64,000 bases of DNA from Acinetobacter sp. MB5 (GCF_003261585.1 NZ_POVU01000005.1:62001-126000), one strand, 5' to 3'. Shown: positions 7,303 to 17,021, counted from the stretch's first letter. The notes: a model not told the origin generated them from the sequence alone. Numbers and translations: made by a program.

Positions 7303-10300
7303 ATGTATAGCCCAAGACCTTATGGACTATCGGTTAAAAATGGTGAATTAACTGCACAAGATAAAGTTTATATCGAGGCAGTTGTTCGCCGTTTCTTAAA
7401 CTTTAAAGAAACGTCCAATCTAGCAAACTTGCGAAATTGTTATGATCTGCCCGATGGTGGCGGATTAATTGTGCAAGATATGGGAGGCGTACTTAGAGTC
7501 ATCGCCGACAAGAATCCAATAAAAAATACACTTGCCGATGAGCCAAATAAGGAGGTGTATATCCCGATGCTGTTCTGTGGGAGCATTGATAACTCGCAGG
7601 TCAGCAATAATAAAGTCCAGCTAAAAATAAGCTCAGCAACTCAAAAAAGACTTGTTCACTACAATGATGATGCTGAATTACCACCTACACAAATTGAGCT
7701 TAGTCGCTTTAATATCAGGGCGAACAACTCAATTGTTCCTGAGTTTTATAAGTATTCAACCCAATATGAAGCACAACGGCCTACTTGGTACAGTGGCTCG
7801 ATGGCTGAGGTTATGCAAATTGTTGGCGGCTATGGGAAACAGCCAGCCAAGGTGAATTTTAAAGATACAAGCTTTGAAAAGATCCAGATGCAATTTACGA
7901 CCACTGTATTCAATGCAATGCAAAAGGAAATTGCCGGGACAATACTTCCTGGCTACACAGGCAAGCCAAACAAAGACGGAGAATTTCAATACGATTATAA
8001 ATTTTCCAAGACACACGCAGTTGGTTTTAATGAGGATGGGGAACCGTGGTTATTACAGGTTTCTCAAGATGGCCTCTATGCTATGCCATTGCCTGTCATA
8101 CCAGAAACGACCACCAAAACATTCAAGCGGTACATTACAGACAAGGATGATACCGAACTCAAAATGATTGTTGAAAAGTTTGGCGGAATGCCAAGTGGTG
8201 AGTCATTTCCAACAAACATGAATGAATTTGAGGCATGGCGCAAAGCAGGTGTCATTATAAAATTATGCGACATGCAATCGTTCTACGACAACGAAGAATA
8301 TTCAGAGGCATGTGGCTGGTCATTTAATACCAATGCGTCCGAAGGGTTTAATACTTGTTATACCTATGACGCTGACAATCTAATGATCGGGCTGGCGTAT
8401 AAGTTGATTATCACGCTTGGAAAGTCAATTTATACCAATGGGATAGCGACTAAAACTGAAATTCCAGCCGAGAATGCTGGGGCAGTTGATGCTTACCTGT
8501 CTCAAATTATCCCATTGCTGAATGATTACGATGAAAATAAGAGTAAAGCGATACGATTCAAGTTAAGAAGATCACCAGACCTTCTTATTGAGAGATCAGG
8601 TGGTGTGTTTTCTAACGATGAAATTTCCTATTGGGATGATCTTGAACTTGATCCAATAGCGGATAGCTCAGCAGTACTACGACAAGTTTCAGATGGCTAC
8701 CTGATGTTTGACTCTAATAAGTCTTTGATTGGTGAGTGGCGAACTGAAATAAATAACATGGAAAACTATGGATTAGCATCTGAAATTAGTAATCCACAAG
8801 AATATATGAACTCGCTATATTCATGTATCTATAGTTATTTTAAGCGGTTAGGCAATACTTTTAACTATGATGCACAGACAAATAGTTCTGCCTATAACCT
8901 TGATACTTACATGGCGGATATTGAAAACCGCTATTTTCAGCCAATCATGAGATTTCCAAAGCTTGGATCTAACAACGAGTTTAGCTATTTTGAAATCCAG
9001 AAAGCCAGCTCGGATGAGAGTAAACAGAAGAATTGTGATACCACAATCTTCGGTTACTACGTGGGTGATAAATTAAAGCTGGTCAATTATTACTACAACT
9101 TTAAGCGTGAAAGCAAATATGTAGATTATTCAAAACTGGATATGTCTGAAATCAAATTTCCAGTTGGCTACAAGGATTACAACTCAGGCGAAAAAAGCTT
9201 ATTTGCATTCAAGTATATTGATGAAAACCCATCTGCAATCTCAACAGAGGCGATAGAAAACACAGGAAACTCGCCACGTGGGTATTTCTATACATCGGAC
9301 TTCGATAAGCGGTCTTATGATGAATACCATTGGAAATTGAGCTATAACCTTGCCGTCAAACGCGGGTCTACAAGTGAGAGCATATTGGATGGTCAATATA
9401 TCAGCTCACTTGCTAAGAATGACTTAAAGCTGGTTTCAAATTTAGAAAAAAATATTTCATTTACAGTTCCTTATTTCTCAAGGAACAACCCATTCCTGAA
9501 TACGGAAAAATACAGTGAGTTTAAATTCCTTATACAAGGAGGGCGTAACTATTACGAAAAATTAGATAAGAAATGGTATGTTGCCGCCTACGCAGATTCT
9601 CGCTTCCCAACCAGTATTGAATATGTGGGTGTCGGGATTCGGACTGATTATGGTTATTCATACGCAAGTGATGGCACTCGATTTGAATACGAAAAGTATC
9701 GATTAAGTACCAATTCATGGTTACTTGGCGATACCTACGATGCAAACACGTTTGGATCAAACTTATTGGGTATGCAGGTTTTTGATGATTTCGACAATCA
9801 GGATGAGGTCGTTAATTACATGAACCAGAATTATCCTGGTGCTTATGATTCAAATGCAAAGCAAAACCACTTTTTACAAGACTATCAACAAAGTACAGGG
9901 ACATTTAAGACACAAAATCCAAATCTATTTAGATATTCATTGCCATCTGAGATGGTCAATTATGACTATGATGCTGATTTTTCTAAGTATGTTAGAGATT
10001 TCTTTAATGCCGAGGGTATTTATAACGAATCCAGCGTGAGCAATATTCCTACTGATAATTTCACCATAGCACCCGTTGGTAGTGCAGGCATATCTAAAGG
10101 GATTAAATACCCAAATGTAGAAAAAAGCACCCTTTATGGGACAGTGCTTGGTGATGCCATAGAGATCCGAGATTTAACGGATAGAGACACCTACTTTAGC
10201 AAAGACGCATACCTGAATTACACCCAATCTACTTTCGGCGAAAGACAATACGCAACGATTGGTTTGAGTGATGACGTTGCCGATGTTGTGGCTTATGGAT

Positions 10301-10359
10301 CTACAAAATTTCGCTCAGATGGCGATGACGTATGTTTCATCGGCGTGATTAACGAATAA
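7303..10359 (+). CDS. Large phage protein of unknown function (1,018 aa)
   Basis: A long single frame with no domain I recognise. It is rich in Tyr, Asn, Asp and Ser and contains few Cys. No signal peptide, transmembrane helix, coiled coil or clear repeat is visible. Composition (aromatic and polar, probably beta-rich) is typical of receptor-binding or tail-fibre proteins. The start ATG at 7303 is 4 bases past the previous stop; an overlapping ATG at 7298 is in another frame and closes quickly. Codon use is more AT-rich than in the capsid genes, suggesting separate acquisition. Tail/receptor-binding function is inference from size, composition and location. Confidence 0.65.
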   Translation: MYSPRPYGLSVKNGELTAQDKVYIEAVVRRFLNFKETSNLANLRNCYDLPDGGGLIVQDMGGVLRVIADKNPIKNTLADEPNKEVYIPMLFCGSIDNSQVSNNKVQLKISSATQKRLVHYNDDAELPPTQIELSRFNIRANNSIVPEFYKYSTQYEAQRPTWYSGSMAEVMQIVGGYGKQPAKVNFKDTSFEKIQMQFTTTVFNAMQKEIAGTILPGYTGKPNKDGEFQYDYKFSKTHAVGFNEDGEPWLLQVSQDGLYAMPLPVIPETTTKTFKRYITDKDDTELKMIVEKFGGMPSGESFPTNMNEFEAWRKAGVIIKLCDMQSFYDNEEYSEACGWSFNTNASEGFNTCYTYDADNLMIGLAYKLIITLGKSIYTNGIATKTEIPAENAGAVDAYLSQIIPLLNDYDENKSKAIRFKLRRSPDLLIERSGGVFSNDEISYWDDLELDPIADSSAVLRQVSDGYLMFDSNKSLIGEWRTEINNMENYGLASEISNPQEYMNSLYSCIYSYFKRLGNTFNYDAQTNSSAYNLDTYMADIENRYFQPIMRFPKLGSNNEFSYFEIQKASSDESKQKNCDTTIFGYYVGDKLKLVNYYYNFKRESKYVDYSKLDMSEIKFPVGYKDYNSGEKSLFAFKYIDENPSAISTEAIENTGNSPRGYFYTSDFDKRSYDEYHWKLSYNLAVKRGSTSESILDGQYISSLAKNDLKLVSNLEKNISFTVPYFSRNNPFLNTEKYSEFKFLIQGGRNYYEKLDKKWYVAAYADSRFPTSIEYVGVGIRTDYGYSYASDGTRFEYEKYRLSTNSWLLGDTYDANTFGSNLLGMQVFDDFDNQDEVVNYMNQNYPGAYDSNAKQNHFLQDYQQSTGTFKTQNPNLFRYSLPSEMVNYDYDADFSKYVRDFFNAEGIYNESSVSNIPTDNFTIAPVGSAGISKGIKYPNVEKSTLYGTVLGDAIEIRDLTDRDTYFSKDAYLNYTQSTFGERQYATIGLSDDVADVVAYGSTKFRSDGDDVCFIGVINE

Positions 10360-10374
10360 TAGGGGAACAGCATA

Positions 10375-11919
10375 TTGGACAATATTGACTTCAAGTTCTC
10401 AGAAATAGCGAGTACTTCTTTAACCTCAGACGATTCAATCAACTTTAATTTTAAAAGTGGCAATGAAGTCCTTGTCGATTTTAAATTTTCCGATACGGCA
10501 AATGCGTCTTTAACTTCGGACGATTTAATCAACTTCAATTTTAAGGGTGATATTGATGCAGATTTTCTTAATTTTAAATTTGAAAAAATAGCGGATACGC
10601 CTTTAACTTCTGACGATCTGATTAACTTTAATTTTAAAAATGATGATGATGGCTCTCTGAATTTTAAGTTTTCAGAGGTTGCAGATACGTCTCTAACTTC
10701 TAGTGATCCAATCAATTTTAACTTTAAACGCGATGACAATACCTCTCCAGCCAAGACTGATTTTGTTGTAGAGACAGCTTATGTTTCTGAAAGTATCACA
10801 CACAGTATCTTTCAACGTATCGAAGATAGTTTCAAGATTAGTGATCATTTAAAGCAAACGATTAATCGTACTGAAGTCATTAAAGAGCAATGTGTGATTG
10901 CTGACCAAGTGACGCAAATGATTAATCTCGTTCATATCATTACCGAACGATGTGTTGCTGCGGATCGAGTAACACAGGTGGTTAATCGCTCACAGTTAGC
11001 CGTAGACAAATGTTCGATCAAAGACACGATTACCGACCATTTAAGTCGTTCTGATGTCATTGCAGATCATTTGACCGCTACTGATACCGTTACTGAACAG
11101 CTCCGCACAAGGACTGTTGATCGAGTACATGCTGCCGACCATGACAGAAGCTACAAGCAAGCAACTGTCTTAGTCAAAGAAAAGGCTCGCGTGACTGACA
11201 GAAGCATGCGTGTTTATGTTGATACAGTCACAGATGTCTTGCGAGTTTCAGATAGCTCGAATGCACGTGTACGAGCAACTGAGGCTATTCATGAGCATGT
11301 TGTGATTTTGGATAAGCTCCAATCATCAATCACCTTTTCGCAGCATATTACAGAAAAACTGATCATCCGTGATGCGGCCAAAGGGAGTTTAACGGCAAAA
11401 CAGTATGTTCAAGACCATATCTTTATTGATGATCTCATCCTAAATCAACCAACGGCTGGCTATGCTTGGACTACCAATGCTGATACTTGGGCCATGAGTC
11501 GCTATGACAGTTATAACTATCAGGATTTAGCTGTCATTGATGGTGTACTTTATGGCTTGGGTGAAGATGGTGTGTATCGATTGGACGCTGATACGCCAGT
11601 ACAAGGAAAGTTGACCACAGGCAAAATAGATCTAGGGCGTGGTCAATTGGTGCATCCTGTCGCAGCTTATCTTGAATATGAATTATCGGGTAGCTCAAAG
11701 CAGATCCAAGTCGGAGTTGGAACAACCCAATCGGGTGCCAAGCAGACGTATTTTTATCAACTACCTACAGAAACAGCAGACTATTTGACCAATGGGCGAG
11801 TGCTTTTTGGGCGTGGCTTACGTGGCCGTCATTTTAGTTTTGAAATCAATATTAGTGGTGAGCACGGTTATATCAATGACTTGAATATTGACCTTGCCGC
11901 AACGAAGCGGAGAGTGTAA
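10375..11919 (+). CDS. Repeat-rich phage tail protein with TTG start
   Basis: A 514-residue protein starting at TTG, five bases after AGGGGAACAG; no in-frame ATG lies near. Three parts are visible. Residues 5-118 hold four copies of a unit ending 'TSDDLINFNFK' with a period of 30-31 residues. Residues about 163-362 hold about ten degenerate 20-residue units with 'E.. V.AD.V' spacing (examples: ITERCVAADRVTQV, VTDVLRVSD). The C-terminal 140 residues form a beta-rich domain (GYAWTTNADTWAMSRYDSYN) resembling phage tail or minor-tail C-domains. No enzyme motif is seen. The repeat arms could form an extended fibre. The gene ends 3 bases before the next. Confidence 0.65.
   Translation: MDNIDFKFSEIASTSLTSDDSINFNFKSGNEVLVDFKFSDTANASLTSDDLINFNFKGDIDADFLNFKFEKIADTPLTSDDLINFNFKNDDDGSLNFKFSEVADTSLTSSDPINFNFKRDDNTSPAKTDFVVETAYVSESITHSIFQRIEDSFKISDHLKQTINRTEVIKEQCVIADQVTQMINLVHIITERCVAADRVTQVVNRSQLAVDKCSIKDTITDHLSRSDVIADHLTATDTVTEQLRTRTVDRVHAADHDRSYKQATVLVKEKARVTDRSMRVYVDTVTDVLRVSDSSNARVRATEAIHEHVVILDKLQSSITFSQHITEKLIIRDAAKGSLTAKQYVQDHIFIDDLILNQPTAGYAWTTNADTWAMSRYDSYNYQDLAVIDGVLYGLGEDGVYRLDADTPVQGKLTTGKIDLGRGQLVHPVAAYLEYELSGSSKQIQVGVGTTQSGAKQTYFYQLPTETADYLTNGRVLFGRGLRGRHFSFEINISGEHGYINDLNIDLAATKRRV
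10387..10728 (+). repeat. Four tandem ~90-base coding repeats
   Basis: Units encode residues 5-27, 35-57, 66-88 and 96-118 of the TTG-start tail protein. Each ends in 'INFNFK' and the period is 30-31 codons. Divergence at synonymous and spacer positions indicates an old duplication. Confidence 0.9.
10861..11460 (+). repeat. About ten degenerate 60-base coding repeats
   Basis: In the same tail gene a strictly 20-codon period is visible from the 'INRTEVIKEQ' unit to the 'QYVQDHIFIDD' unit, with a conserved acidic-x-hydrophobic core and little DNA identity. Confidence 0.7.
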
Positions 11920-11922
11920 GTC

Positions 11923-14436
11923 ATGGCAGAAGACTACCAAAATGCGTATCAAGAGTCGATTACTCAAGTTCAGAATGGGATGGCTTATTTTGAAAAGTTG
12001 ACGAATGGATTTACCGCAGAAGTATCGGAAGTATTAGCGCAATTAACCAATATTCAAGTTGAAGCTGTTGCTGATCCTCAAGATTTGCCTACGCCAAGTA
12101 GCAGCAACTTTACGCCGATGCCGAGCATTGCCATCCCTGATTTAGATGTCAATTTACCTACTGCACCAACGATCAATGTTGATATTCAAACGCCAACAGA
12201 TATGGTTGCGCCAGCATTTAGCGGTTTGGATATTGATATTCCAGATGCACCGATCCTAACCAATGATCTCAGTACCCCAGCATTCTTAGATGTCAGCCAA
12301 GTCCAAGACATCAATACCACCATTAATTTACCAACATTACCAACTTTCGCCGTTGGCAATATTGATACTGGTAATCTTCCTGAGAAAGTAAATTTAGATA
12401 ATTTACTGACATTGTTAGATTTAAGTGATCTTGATATACCCGATGCACCAGCATCACCAATTCTAAATTTACCAACTGCACCAAACTTAACGCAGTTTGA
12501 TTTACCAGCTCGGCCAGTGATTAACGATGATGTCGTGATTCCTGATGCACCATCGCTAGTACTTCCTGACATGGACGTATTAGAAAAAATCAACTTGCCA
12601 ACATTTCAGTATGAGGAAGTGCCTATTTTTGATGGTGTTGCACCTGTATTTAATGTGACGATGCCTGATAATTTAGATGTGATTCTGGCAGACACCAAAA
12701 GCATAGTCAGTCAGGACTACTACAAGGCAAATGTGGACAGCGCCATTAAGCCGCTAGTCCTTGAAATTCGCCAGTGGTTGGATGGTTCGCACGTTGGTTT
12801 AGGTTTACCGCAAGCGGTCGAGGATGCATTATTTAACCGAGCGCGTGAGCGTGACAATGCGGAAACGGAAAAGGCAGTTCAGGAAATTACCGAAACATGG
12901 GCTAGTCGTGGCTTTTCATTGCCACAGGGTGCATTAGATAAGCAGATCGCCGTTGTCCGTGAACAAGGTCGCCTGAAAGCGGCTGAATTGAATCGTGACA
13001 TCATGATTCAGTCATTTGATAAGCAGCTTGAACATATCCGCTTCCTGACTGAACAGGGCATTGCACTTGAGAAGATGAAGCAGGATCTTTGGCTGGCTTA
13101 TGTTGGCAATGTGATGCAGTTGGCCAAGTTTCAGGTTGATAGCAAGATCAGTATTTTGAATGCTCAGATCAGCTTATTCAATGCACAGAATACGGCGTTT
13201 GAGTCATTGGTCAATGTCTATAAAACCAAGATCGAGGGGACAATCTCCAAAATTACGGCGTATAAGACCATGCTCGATGCACAGTCGGTTGTTGGTCAAA
13301 TTAACCAGCAGAAAGTTGATTTGTTTAAGGCAAAAATTGAGGCCGTGCAATCCAATGTTGAGATTTATAAGGCATTAGTGCAAGGGCAAACAGCCAAAGC
13401 AGCTTTAATCCAATCCAAGTTTGATGTCTATAAAACCGAAGTTCAGGCGTATTCTGAACAGATGAATGCTGAAAAACTCAAGATCGAGGCATACGATTCC
13501 CAAGTTAAGGCGGAAGCGACCAAGGCTGGAATGTATGACACCTTGGCACGTATGTATGCTTCAACCGTTGAAGGCATTTCAACCAAAGCCAACATTAAGA
13601 GTAAACAAGCAGATCTGCACATGGAAGCCGCAAGAATTCGGCTTTCTGAGTATCAGGCGAATATCGAAGCCTACAAAGCTGACATCGATGCAAAAATGAG
13701 TGCTGCACAGAACCAAACGTCAGTATTTAATGCACAGGTTGAAGCATTCAAGGCAAAAGCCAGTGTGGAAACGACAAAGCTCAGCACTCAGGCCAACGTG
13801 ATTGAATCCTCATCACGTACCAAAATTGCTTATGCCGATGCACAGGCCAAATATGCAGAGATGCGTATGCGTGTAGGTATTGCCAATACAGATGCGCTGG
13901 CGCGTTTTGCAGATATGAAATCGCGTACAGCAATTGCTATATCAGAAGCACATCAACATTATGCAGATCTGGCGTTACGCACAACCATTGCCAATGCAGA
14001 TGTCTATAACAAGTATATCGACATGAAGATGCGGACCAATATTGCCAATGCAGATATGCAAGCACGTTATGCGGATATGAATGCCAGGACAAATATTGCG
14101 TATGCTGAAACGCATGCTCGATATGTGGACATGAATTTGCGTACGCAAATTGCCAATGCTGAAACACAGGCACGGTATATGGATATGAACGTCCGTACCA
14201 ATATTGCATACGCAGAAATGATGCTAAAAGAGTACGAGGCCAAAATGCAGAATGCCATTCAAAAAGCGCAGCTGGCGATTGAAGCAGTGAAAGCAACAGG
14301 TCAGGTGCATGCACAACTTGCATCTGGTGCAATGTCAGCGATGCACGTTTCAGCCAGTATTAGCGGTTCGGGATCTGTCAACGAGAGTACAAGCACTAGC
14401 ACAAGTACGAGCACAAGCTACAGCTATAGTTACTAA
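11923..14436 (+). CDS. Long coiled-coil phage tail protein with 18-residue repeats
   Basis: An 837-residue protein. Residues about 45-260 are an extended Pro/Asp region with recurring 'IPDAP' and 'LPTAP' motifs. Residues about 260-630 are a continuous helical, charged stretch. Residues about 633-770 contain eight units of 18 residues built on 'IANADxxARYxDMxxRT'. The C-terminus is Ser/Thr-rich and ends in alternating Ser-Tyr. No transmembrane tape-measure segment is seen. The architecture suits an elongated tail or internal structural rod. The start is 3 bases past the previous stop, with ATG after GAGTGTAAGTC. Function is inferred from architecture and position. Confidence 0.65.
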   Translation: MAEDYQNAYQESITQVQNGMAYFEKLTNGFTAEVSEVLAQLTNIQVEAVADPQDLPTPSSSNFTPMPSIAIPDLDVNLPTAPTINVDIQTPTDMVAPAFSGLDIDIPDAPILTNDLSTPAFLDVSQVQDINTTINLPTLPTFAVGNIDTGNLPEKVNLDNLLTLLDLSDLDIPDAPASPILNLPTAPNLTQFDLPARPVINDDVVIPDAPSLVLPDMDVLEKINLPTFQYEEVPIFDGVAPVFNVTMPDNLDVILADTKSIVSQDYYKANVDSAIKPLVLEIRQWLDGSHVGLGLPQAVEDALFNRARERDNAETEKAVQEITETWASRGFSLPQGALDKQIAVVREQGRLKAAELNRDIMIQSFDKQLEHIRFLTEQGIALEKMKQDLWLAYVGNVMQLAKFQVDSKISILNAQISLFNAQNTAFESLVNVYKTKIEGTISKITAYKTMLDAQSVVGQINQQKVDLFKAKIEAVQSNVEIYKALVQGQTAKAALIQSKFDVYKTEVQAYSEQMNAEKLKIEAYDSQVKAEATKAGMYDTLARMYASTVEGISTKANIKSKQADLHMEAARIRLSEYQANIEAYKADIDAKMSAAQNQTSVFNAQVEAFKAKASVETTKLSTQANVIESSSRTKIAYADAQAKYAEMRMRVGIANTDALARFADMKSRTAIAISEAHQHYADLALRTTIANADVYNKYIDMKMRTNIANADMQARYADMNARTNIAYAETHARYVDMNLRTQIANAETQARYMDMNVRTNIAYAEMMLKEYEAKMQNAIQKAQLAIEAVKATGQVHAQLASGAMSAMHVSASISGSGSVNESTSTSTSTSTSYSYSY
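13823..14232 (+). repeat. Eight tandem 54-base coding repeats
   Basis: These encode 18-residue units in the 837-residue tail protein, consensus 'IANADxxARYxDMxxRT'. Eighteen residues make five helical turns, so the block could form a nearly straight coiled coil. Confidence 0.85.
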
Positions 14437-14469
14437 TCCCTGTAAGGCTGGAGAAAAAGGCTCAAAAAC

Positions 14470-14519
14470 TAAACCATACGTGATATTGCAATTTTTGGTG
14501 ATAACACATGTATGGTTTA
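14470..14519 (+). promoter_or_regulatory. Inverted repeat enclosing the start codon of the 693-aa gene
   Basis: TAAACCATAC (14470-14479) pairs with GTATGGTTTA (14510-14519). The ATG at 14508-14510 touches the second arm and the GGTGAT ribosome-binding sequence is in the loop. The structure could control initiation; this is inferred. Confidence 0.45.
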
Positions 14520-16589
14520 AAACGCTCTAAACAAGATGGATCTGGGGTGATTAAAGGTGCTGGAACTGGCACCTCAGACGATATTCAAAAAAATGTCCCT
14601 GCTGGTACTTACATCATGCCAGCAGATTCCACTCAAAAACTAGGTGCCAGGAAGATCAAAAATCTTGGCCAACCTTCTGTTCCTGTCAATGTATCGAATG
14701 GTGAGTATGAACTACCACCCGAACAAGTGCATGCTGTGGGTGTGCAAGCACTCAATCAAATGAAAGATGCAACACATACCGATGTACCAGACCAACAAGG
14801 CTTTGGTTTAAAACAAGGGGGAAGATATGCTTCTCAACAGGGTAATGATCTTCCGCTTGGCTTAAATCCTGAAGCATTAGCAAATTATCAAAATAGCTCT
14901 AATGTAAAGATCGGGAAAAGTGGTAAGCCTGAGCTATTCTTTGCGAATGGCGGTGATGTTCCATCCAGCCCATATCCATCTGCAGATGATATTCGCCGTG
15001 CTCAACAGAATCGTTTAGGTGGCCCTCAAATGCGTGATGTCACGCCAATTGAGCGACAACTGCCAGCATCAAATACAACTACACCATCGAATGGTAATGT
15101 TAAATTCCCTCAATTTAATACACCAACTACAGGGCAGATGCTTAAAAGTACAGCCATAAATAGCGCTAAAGGCTTGGTTAAAGGAAATGTTTATCTAGGG
15201 GCGGCATCTGCATTATTTGCCAATGCAGCAACGCCGAGTGAGCAGTATCGAGAACGGTTTGGCTTGGGTGATCAGTCACCAGAAGATTTAGGTACAGTGA
15301 AAGGTTTTGCTAAGGACTTTGGTGTACGTGCTTTGGGATATGCATCAGATCTAGGCAATGCGCTTACATATGGTCAGGCAGGTCGCTTTTACGCAGATAA
15401 ACAACGTATTGCTCAAGAAGCAAAAGCAGCTCAACCAGCATTTAATCAGCAACAGAACAACAATTCAAAAACCATAGATAATCCATTTGGTGATAAATCA
15501 GCACAACAGGCAGCAGCACAGCAAGCGGCAGCTAAAAAGGCAGCAGCAGCTAAAACACCTGCTACCAATAATATTTTTAATTTAGGTCATGATCAGCCGC
15601 AAAACCAGCAAAGCACTCAGTCAAATCCTTATGCGATTCAGCAAAAAGGGAATAGCTTTAGCTATAGTAATCCTGCGGCGGCTGCCCAAGCCCATGCAGC
15701 AGGCATTCCTGAATTGCAAAACTCTGGGTTCGGAATGCGGAGAACAAGTGATCCACGTGGCGTGGCTAACTTACTTGCCAATACTCGTGAAATGGGTCCA
15801 AATGATCAACAAGTCCAAAATGCAATTGCACAACGTGAAGCCTCAACTGGTAATGGTGGTGGATTTGGTGCACGTGTTTATAGTTTGGGAGATAGTGGCC
15901 AAGCAGCAGATACGTTGCAAAAGAGAATTGATGCAGTGAGTCAACCATTACCAGGATCAAGGGGATTGACGGCAAGTCAGCGTAACCAGATTGTAGAGTT
16001 GCAAAATGGGTTTGATAATCGTGCAAACGATGTCTATAAGACCGATGCAAATAACGCAGCAGCACTACAGCGTGAAGCAATGGGTCAAGCTGGTGCTAAC
16101 TATCGTGCAGACCTGCAAGAAGGAGGACAAAATAATCGCTACTTTGCTGGTCTTGCCCAAGATACCCAAAAATTCAATGCAACAAATGATTTGGCAAATC
16201 GTCAGTTTGGATTGGAGCAAAGCCGTTATGCACCAGAGATCATGAAACAACGTGCTGAGTTAAATGCTTTACAGCGTTATGATCAAGCAAAAACTCCAGA
16301 GGAACGACAAGCGGCTGAGGCAGCATTAGCCACTCTGCGTGGTCAGGTGAAGACTGGATCAAGTAAAGATGATTATGTTCTTATGGGTGGTGGGCAGCGG
16401 TGGGATGAAAAAGCAGGAACAATGGTTAATCTACCACAGCAATTATTTAATACTAAGACGCAGCAGTTTGTTAATTCGCCAACAGCAGCATCAAGTAGCT
16501 TACCAAGTGGGATGACGCGTCAGGTAGGTACAAGTAATGGCAAGCCTGTCTATGAAGATGCAAAGGGTAATCGATTTATTGGAAATTAA
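14508..16589 (+). CDS. Phage virion-associated protein of unknown function (693 aa)
   Basis: A 693-residue Gln/Asn/Ala-rich protein. The N-terminus has the phage pattern 'GVIKGAGTGTSDDI' followed by 'VSNGEYELPPEQVHAVG' (residues about 10-85), seen in many tail and structural genes that carry 'GTGTSDSIPA...NGEYVI'-type segments. A short hydrophobic stretch lies near residues 215-240. The remainder is a low-complexity, Gln/Ala-rich helical region with some coiled-coil character. No enzymatic motif is visible. It precedes the giant internal protein, suggesting an ejection or internal core role, as in other podovirus-like phages. The start region is within an inverted repeat. A hairpin terminator follows. 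Confidence 0.6.
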   Translation: MYGLKRSKQDGSGVIKGAGTGTSDDIQKNVPAGTYIMPADSTQKLGARKIKNLGQPSVPVNVSNGEYELPPEQVHAVGVQALNQMKDATHTDVPDQQGFGLKQGGRYASQQGNDLPLGLNPEALANYQNSSNVKIGKSGKPELFFANGGDVPSSPYPSADDIRRAQQNRLGGPQMRDVTPIERQLPASNTTTPSNGNVKFPQFNTPTTGQMLKSTAINSAKGLVKGNVYLGAASALFANAATPSEQYRERFGLGDQSPEDLGTVKGFAKDFGVRALGYASDLGNALTYGQAGRFYADKQRIAQEAKAAQPAFNQQQNNNSKTIDNPFGDKSAQQAAAQQAAAKKAAAAKTPATNNIFNLGHDQPQNQQSTQSNPYAIQQKGNSFSYSNPAAAAQAHAAGIPELQNSGFGMRRTSDPRGVANLLANTREMGPNDQQVQNAIAQREASTGNGGGFGARVYSLGDSGQAADTLQKRIDAVSQPLPGSRGLTASQRNQIVELQNGFDNRANDVYKTDANNAAALQREAMGQAGANYRADLQEGGQNNRYFAGLAQDTQKFNATNDLANRQFGLEQSRYAPEIMKQRAELNALQRYDQAKTPEERQAAEAALATLRGQVKTGSSKDDYVLMGGGQRWDEKAGTMVNLPQQLFNTKTQQFVNSPTAASSSLPSGMTRQVGTSNGKPVYEDAKGNRFIGN

Positions 16590-16594
16590 TAGGG

Positions 16595-16630
16595 ATAGCC
16601 ACTTTCGGGTGGCTATTTATTATTATTTTT
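16595..16630 (+). terminator. Terminator between convergent tail and lipoprotein genes
   Basis: ATAGCCAC (16595-16602) and GTGGCTAT (16609-16616) form a hairpin followed by a T-rich run. It closes the forward tail operon before the reverse-strand moron. Confidence 0.75.
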
Positions 16631-17021
16631 CACCATCTAATTTTTCATAAAAAGGTTTTAACTCTGGTGCAAAAGGGTTTCCGTTGCACATTTCACCTTC
16701 ATACGATGGTTTTTCATATAAACATGAGCAAGCAATATTTATATTAATTATGGCGTTTTGATTGATTGTATGTTTGTTTTTTGCAATGACACATTCATCT
16801 CTATTTTTAAAATTAGCACCGAACCCTAGACCGCTTCCTTTTTTAATTTCATTGTATCGGTCTGGGAATTTTGTACTGCACTGTCTATGTACGGAAGATC
16901 TAACAGATTCATTGCTTACATCTGGCATGTTTTTCAAGATACATCCAGCAAAGTTATTAGGTTCTTTTTGAGTGCAACCAGCAATAGCAATAATGCTTAA
17001 TAGGCATAAAAAAATTCGCAC
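16623..17021 (-). CDS. Phage-encoded lipoprotein (moron), unknown function
   Basis: A 132-residue protein beginning at GTG (17021) seven bases after GAGGA. It has a lipoprotein signal (FLCLLSIIAIAGC, lipobox AIAGC, lipidated Cys15) and several further Cys residues that could form disulfides. It lies on the reverse strand between two forward virion genes and is bounded by its own terminator, the classic layout of a moron expressed from the lysogen. An outer-membrane or periplasmic role such as superinfection exclusion or serum protection is possible but not shown. Its C-terminus (LKPFYEKLDGEK) resembles the two N-terminal motifs of the giant virion protein next door. Confidence 0.7.
   Translation of the reverse strand: MRIFLCLLSIIAIAGCTQKEPNNFAGCILKNMPDVSNESVRSSVHRQCSTKFPDRYNEIKKGSGLGFGANFKNRDECVIAKNKHTINQNAIININIACSCLYEKPSYEGEMCNGNPFAPELKPFYEKLDGEK

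Noticed and set aside
10387-10728. Regularly spaced repeats resembling a CRISPR array
   Set aside because: The units are coding, diverged, about 90 bases long, lie in one open frame and have no cas genes near.
10293-10754. Open frame of 153 codons on the reverse strand across the INFNFK repeats
   Set aside because: It mirrors the forward repeats codon by codon and has no ribosome-binding site; it is a shadow of the tail gene.
13937-14332. Reverse frame of 131 codons in the 18-residue repeat block
   Set aside because: It is generated by the periodic forward codons; low-complexity His/Tyr/Trp content and no start signals.
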